This document shows positions 62,877-64,000 of a stretch of 64,000 bases of DNA, one piece after another (the stretch's first letter is position 1; each line of letters begins with the position of its first letter). Below the pieces are notes generated by a model. It did not search any database, was not told the DNA's origin, and saw nothing but the letters and a program-made list of their open reading frames with translations. Origin of the DNA: Senimuribacter sp049852125 (GTDB lineage: Bacteria; Bacillota; Clostridia; Peptostreptococcales; Anaerovoracaceae); NCBI RefSeq assembly GCF_049852125.1, contig NZ_CP187532.1, positions 1,364,001 to 1,428,000 of the forward strand, in the 5' to 3' direction. A program made the position numbers and the translations under genes.

Positions 62877-62923
62877 CGACGGCTGTCGGAGGATGATGAT
62901 CCTTGGACAGCCGTCGTTTACTT
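62877..62923 (-). terminator. Terminator hairpin after the GntR gene (repeat copy 2)
   Basis: A 47-bp direct copy of 62456-62502. Since the element is a palindromic hairpin, it can act in either direction. It abuts the stop codon of the reverse-strand GntR gene. The first copy's outer GTAAA pairs are lost on its left side here. Confidence 0.8.
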
Positions 62924-62925
62924 AT

Positions 62926-63588
62926 TCATTTAAATTTTCGGCTAAGAGCATTTTCCATATGGGTAGACATGGCCAGTGCGCCGCCATCTACATCGCGGGC
63001 AAGAAAAGCCTGATAGATTGCGCGATGTTCTTCCAATACAATAGTCAAATAGTCAGGCGCATAGAAGTTGGAAGGGTTGCAGTATTTCAGGTAAGTTTGA
63101 TAATTGGTCAGCAGCTGCTGTAGCATACGGTTATGTGTGGCAGCGTAGATGATTTGATGAAAAGCAGCGTTTATGCTTTGCATTTTGTTGATATCATTTT
63201 TCATCGTATAAAACTCCATAAATTCGAAGGTTTCATCAAGCTCATCACGTTCTTCATCTGTAATACGCTGGATTGCCCATCTGACAGCCTGTATTTCATA
63301 ATTTGTACGCAGTATTTGCATGTCCTGAATATCCTGAGCGGAGAGCCCCAGCACAAAAGCGCCGCGATTGGGTATCTTTTCGATAAGACCATCCATTTCC
63401 AATTGGTGTAAAGCTTCTCTAACGGGAATCCTGCTGACCTTATATTCATTACAGATTTTTTGTTCTGTCAATTTTTCGCCGGGATGAAGCTTACCTGTGA
63501 GAATATCTTCCTGTAGTTCTGTATAAAGATTAGTGGATAATGGCTGACTGCCGGTTTTTCCATCTTCTAAGTATTGTATAATCGACAT
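62926..63588 (-). CDS. GntR-family transcriptional regulator (FCD domain)
   Basis: This 220-residue protein has a winged helix (LTEQKICNEYKVSRIPVREALHQLEMDGLI) near residues 40-70 and an all-helical FCD ligand domain with the NAAFHQIIYAATHN metal-site region. FCD proteins usually respond to small organic acids. Start ATG (63586-63588) has AGGAGG 6 nt upstream; an in-frame ATG 10 codons earlier lies in the promoter. No likely target besides itself is adjacent. Confidence 0.88.
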   Translation of the reverse strand: MSIIQYLEDGKTGSQPLSTNLYTELQEDILTGKLHPGEKLTEQKICNEYKVSRIPVREALHQLEMDGLIEKIPNRGAFVLGLSAQDIQDMQILRTNYEIQAVRWAIQRITDEERDELDETFEFMEFYTMKNDINKMQSINAAFHQIIYAATHNRMLQQLLTNYQTYLKYCNPSNFYAPDYLTIVLEEHRAIYQAFLARDVDGGALAMSTHMENALSRKFK

Positions 63589-63605
63589 GTGAATCCTCCT
63601 GATTT

Positions 63606-63646
63606 TGACCGTATACAATTATATTGGCATGATTCCCGCTTGTCAA
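63606..63646 (-). promoter_or_regulatory. Promoter and likely operator of the GntR gene
   Basis: On the reverse strand, TTGACA (63641-63646) and TATAAT (63618-63623) are separated by 17 bp, a perfect consensus. TTGTATACGGTCAA overlaps and follows the -10 box and resembles the TTGTATACAA-type operators of FCD GntR proteins. Confidence 0.75.
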
Positions 63647-63752
63647 GAGTAGCTTCTCACAGAAACTTAAAAAGCAGGCTGTTAAAATTGCCATTTATGC
63701 TGCCGACTGACGGCATACAAAAACGTTCGCCGTTTTAATATTGCAGGCCAGG

Positions 63753-63781
63753 TTGTCAAAAAACGTTTTTTTTTGTATAAT
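63753..63781 (+). promoter_or_regulatory. Promoter of nth
   Basis: TTGTCA (63753-63758) and TATAAT (63776-63781) are separated by 17 bp. The -10 box ends only 7 bp before the start codon. Confidence 0.75.
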
Positions 63782-63788
63782 ATCAGGT

Positions 63789-64000
63789 ATGAAAAAGGAA
63801 ACTATAGAGAAAATTTTAGATCTGTTGGAGGAAACCTACCCGGAAGCGGAATGTGCCCTTCATCATCAAAACGTATTTCAACTTATTGTGGCAGTGGCTT
63901 TATCAGCTCAAACCACAGATAAAAGCGTAAATCTGGTGACGCCGGATCTGTTCTCGGCATATCCTGATGCTTATGCCCTGGCGAATGCCGACCCGGAGGA
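63789..64000 (+). CDS. nth: Endonuclease III (partial, 5' end)
   Basis: The open frame begins MKKETIEKILDLLEETYPEA and contains VALSAQTTDKSVN, the conserved Nth segment. It is cut by the window end. Nth is a base-excision-repair DNA glycosylase/AP lyase for oxidised pyrimidines. No ribosome binding site precedes the ATG, and the promoter is so close that the transcript may be leaderless. Confidence 0.92.
   Translation, partial: MKKETIEKILDLLEETYPEAECALHHQNVFQLIVAVALSAQTTDKSVNLVTPDLFSAYPDAYALANADPE

Overview
The window looks like a chromosomal segment of a spore-forming anaerobic Clostridia-type Bacillota. The evidence is spoIVA behind a sigma-E-like promoter, the oxygen-independent (cbi-type) corrinoid pathway, a CIRCE/HrcA-type site before clpB, GGAGG ribosome binding sites and TTGACA/TATAAT promoters. 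An Anaerovoracaceae-like gut or anaerobic lineage would fit, but I cannot assign a genus from sequence alone. No rRNA or tRNA gene was recognised.

Layout. 1-12.9 kb: a LysR regulator, divergent from a peptide-degradation locus. The locus has three paralogous S10 serine carboxypeptidase-like enzymes, an S9 oligopeptidase, an M14 zinc carboxypeptidase interrupted by an in-frame TGA, a GPH-type symporter, a GntR regulator, a class V aminotransferase and a RidA protein. A 16-bp motif is repeated upstream of three of its transcription units. 12.9-24 kb: a MATE exporter, then housekeeping genes plsX-rnc-smc-ftsY-der-plsY-gpsA. 24.2-32.3 kb: a DUF2975/YozG-type pair, an MBL-fold hydrolase, a GNAT protein, a metallophosphoesterase split by a 10-bp tandem duplication, a threonine ammonia-lyase behind a structured leader, an M20 amidohydrolase, miaB and a NUDIX protein. 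32.7-52.2 kb: a cobalamin riboswitch and a corrinoid operon that takes glutamyl-tRNA to adenosylated cobyric acid and contains its own upper tetrapyrrole genes (hemA, hemC, cobA-hemD fusion, hemB, hemL, precorrin-2 dehydrogenase). 52.2-64 kb: spoIVA, cardiolipin synthase, a MurT/GatD-like pair whose GatD lacks the catalytic residues, small proteins, a LysM protein, an M50 protease, clpB, a small membrane protein between two copies of one hairpin, a GntR regulator and the start of nth.

The most unusual structure is in the large gaps between genes. Three intergenic regions (14.29-14.61, 32.31-32.63 and 59.38-59.68 kb) each hold about five inverted pairs of the octamer GTTGTGCA. The two arms of each pair are always 31-32 bp apart, and pairs are separated by about 2, 3, 4, 5 or 7 helical turns. 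The spacers are all different. A fourth gap (44.28-44.55 kb), inside the corrinoid operon, holds six inverted pairs of a different octamer (TTGACAAA), always 27 bp apart. I know of no named element with this architecture. It resembles phased protein-binding arrays more than CRISPR or terminators.
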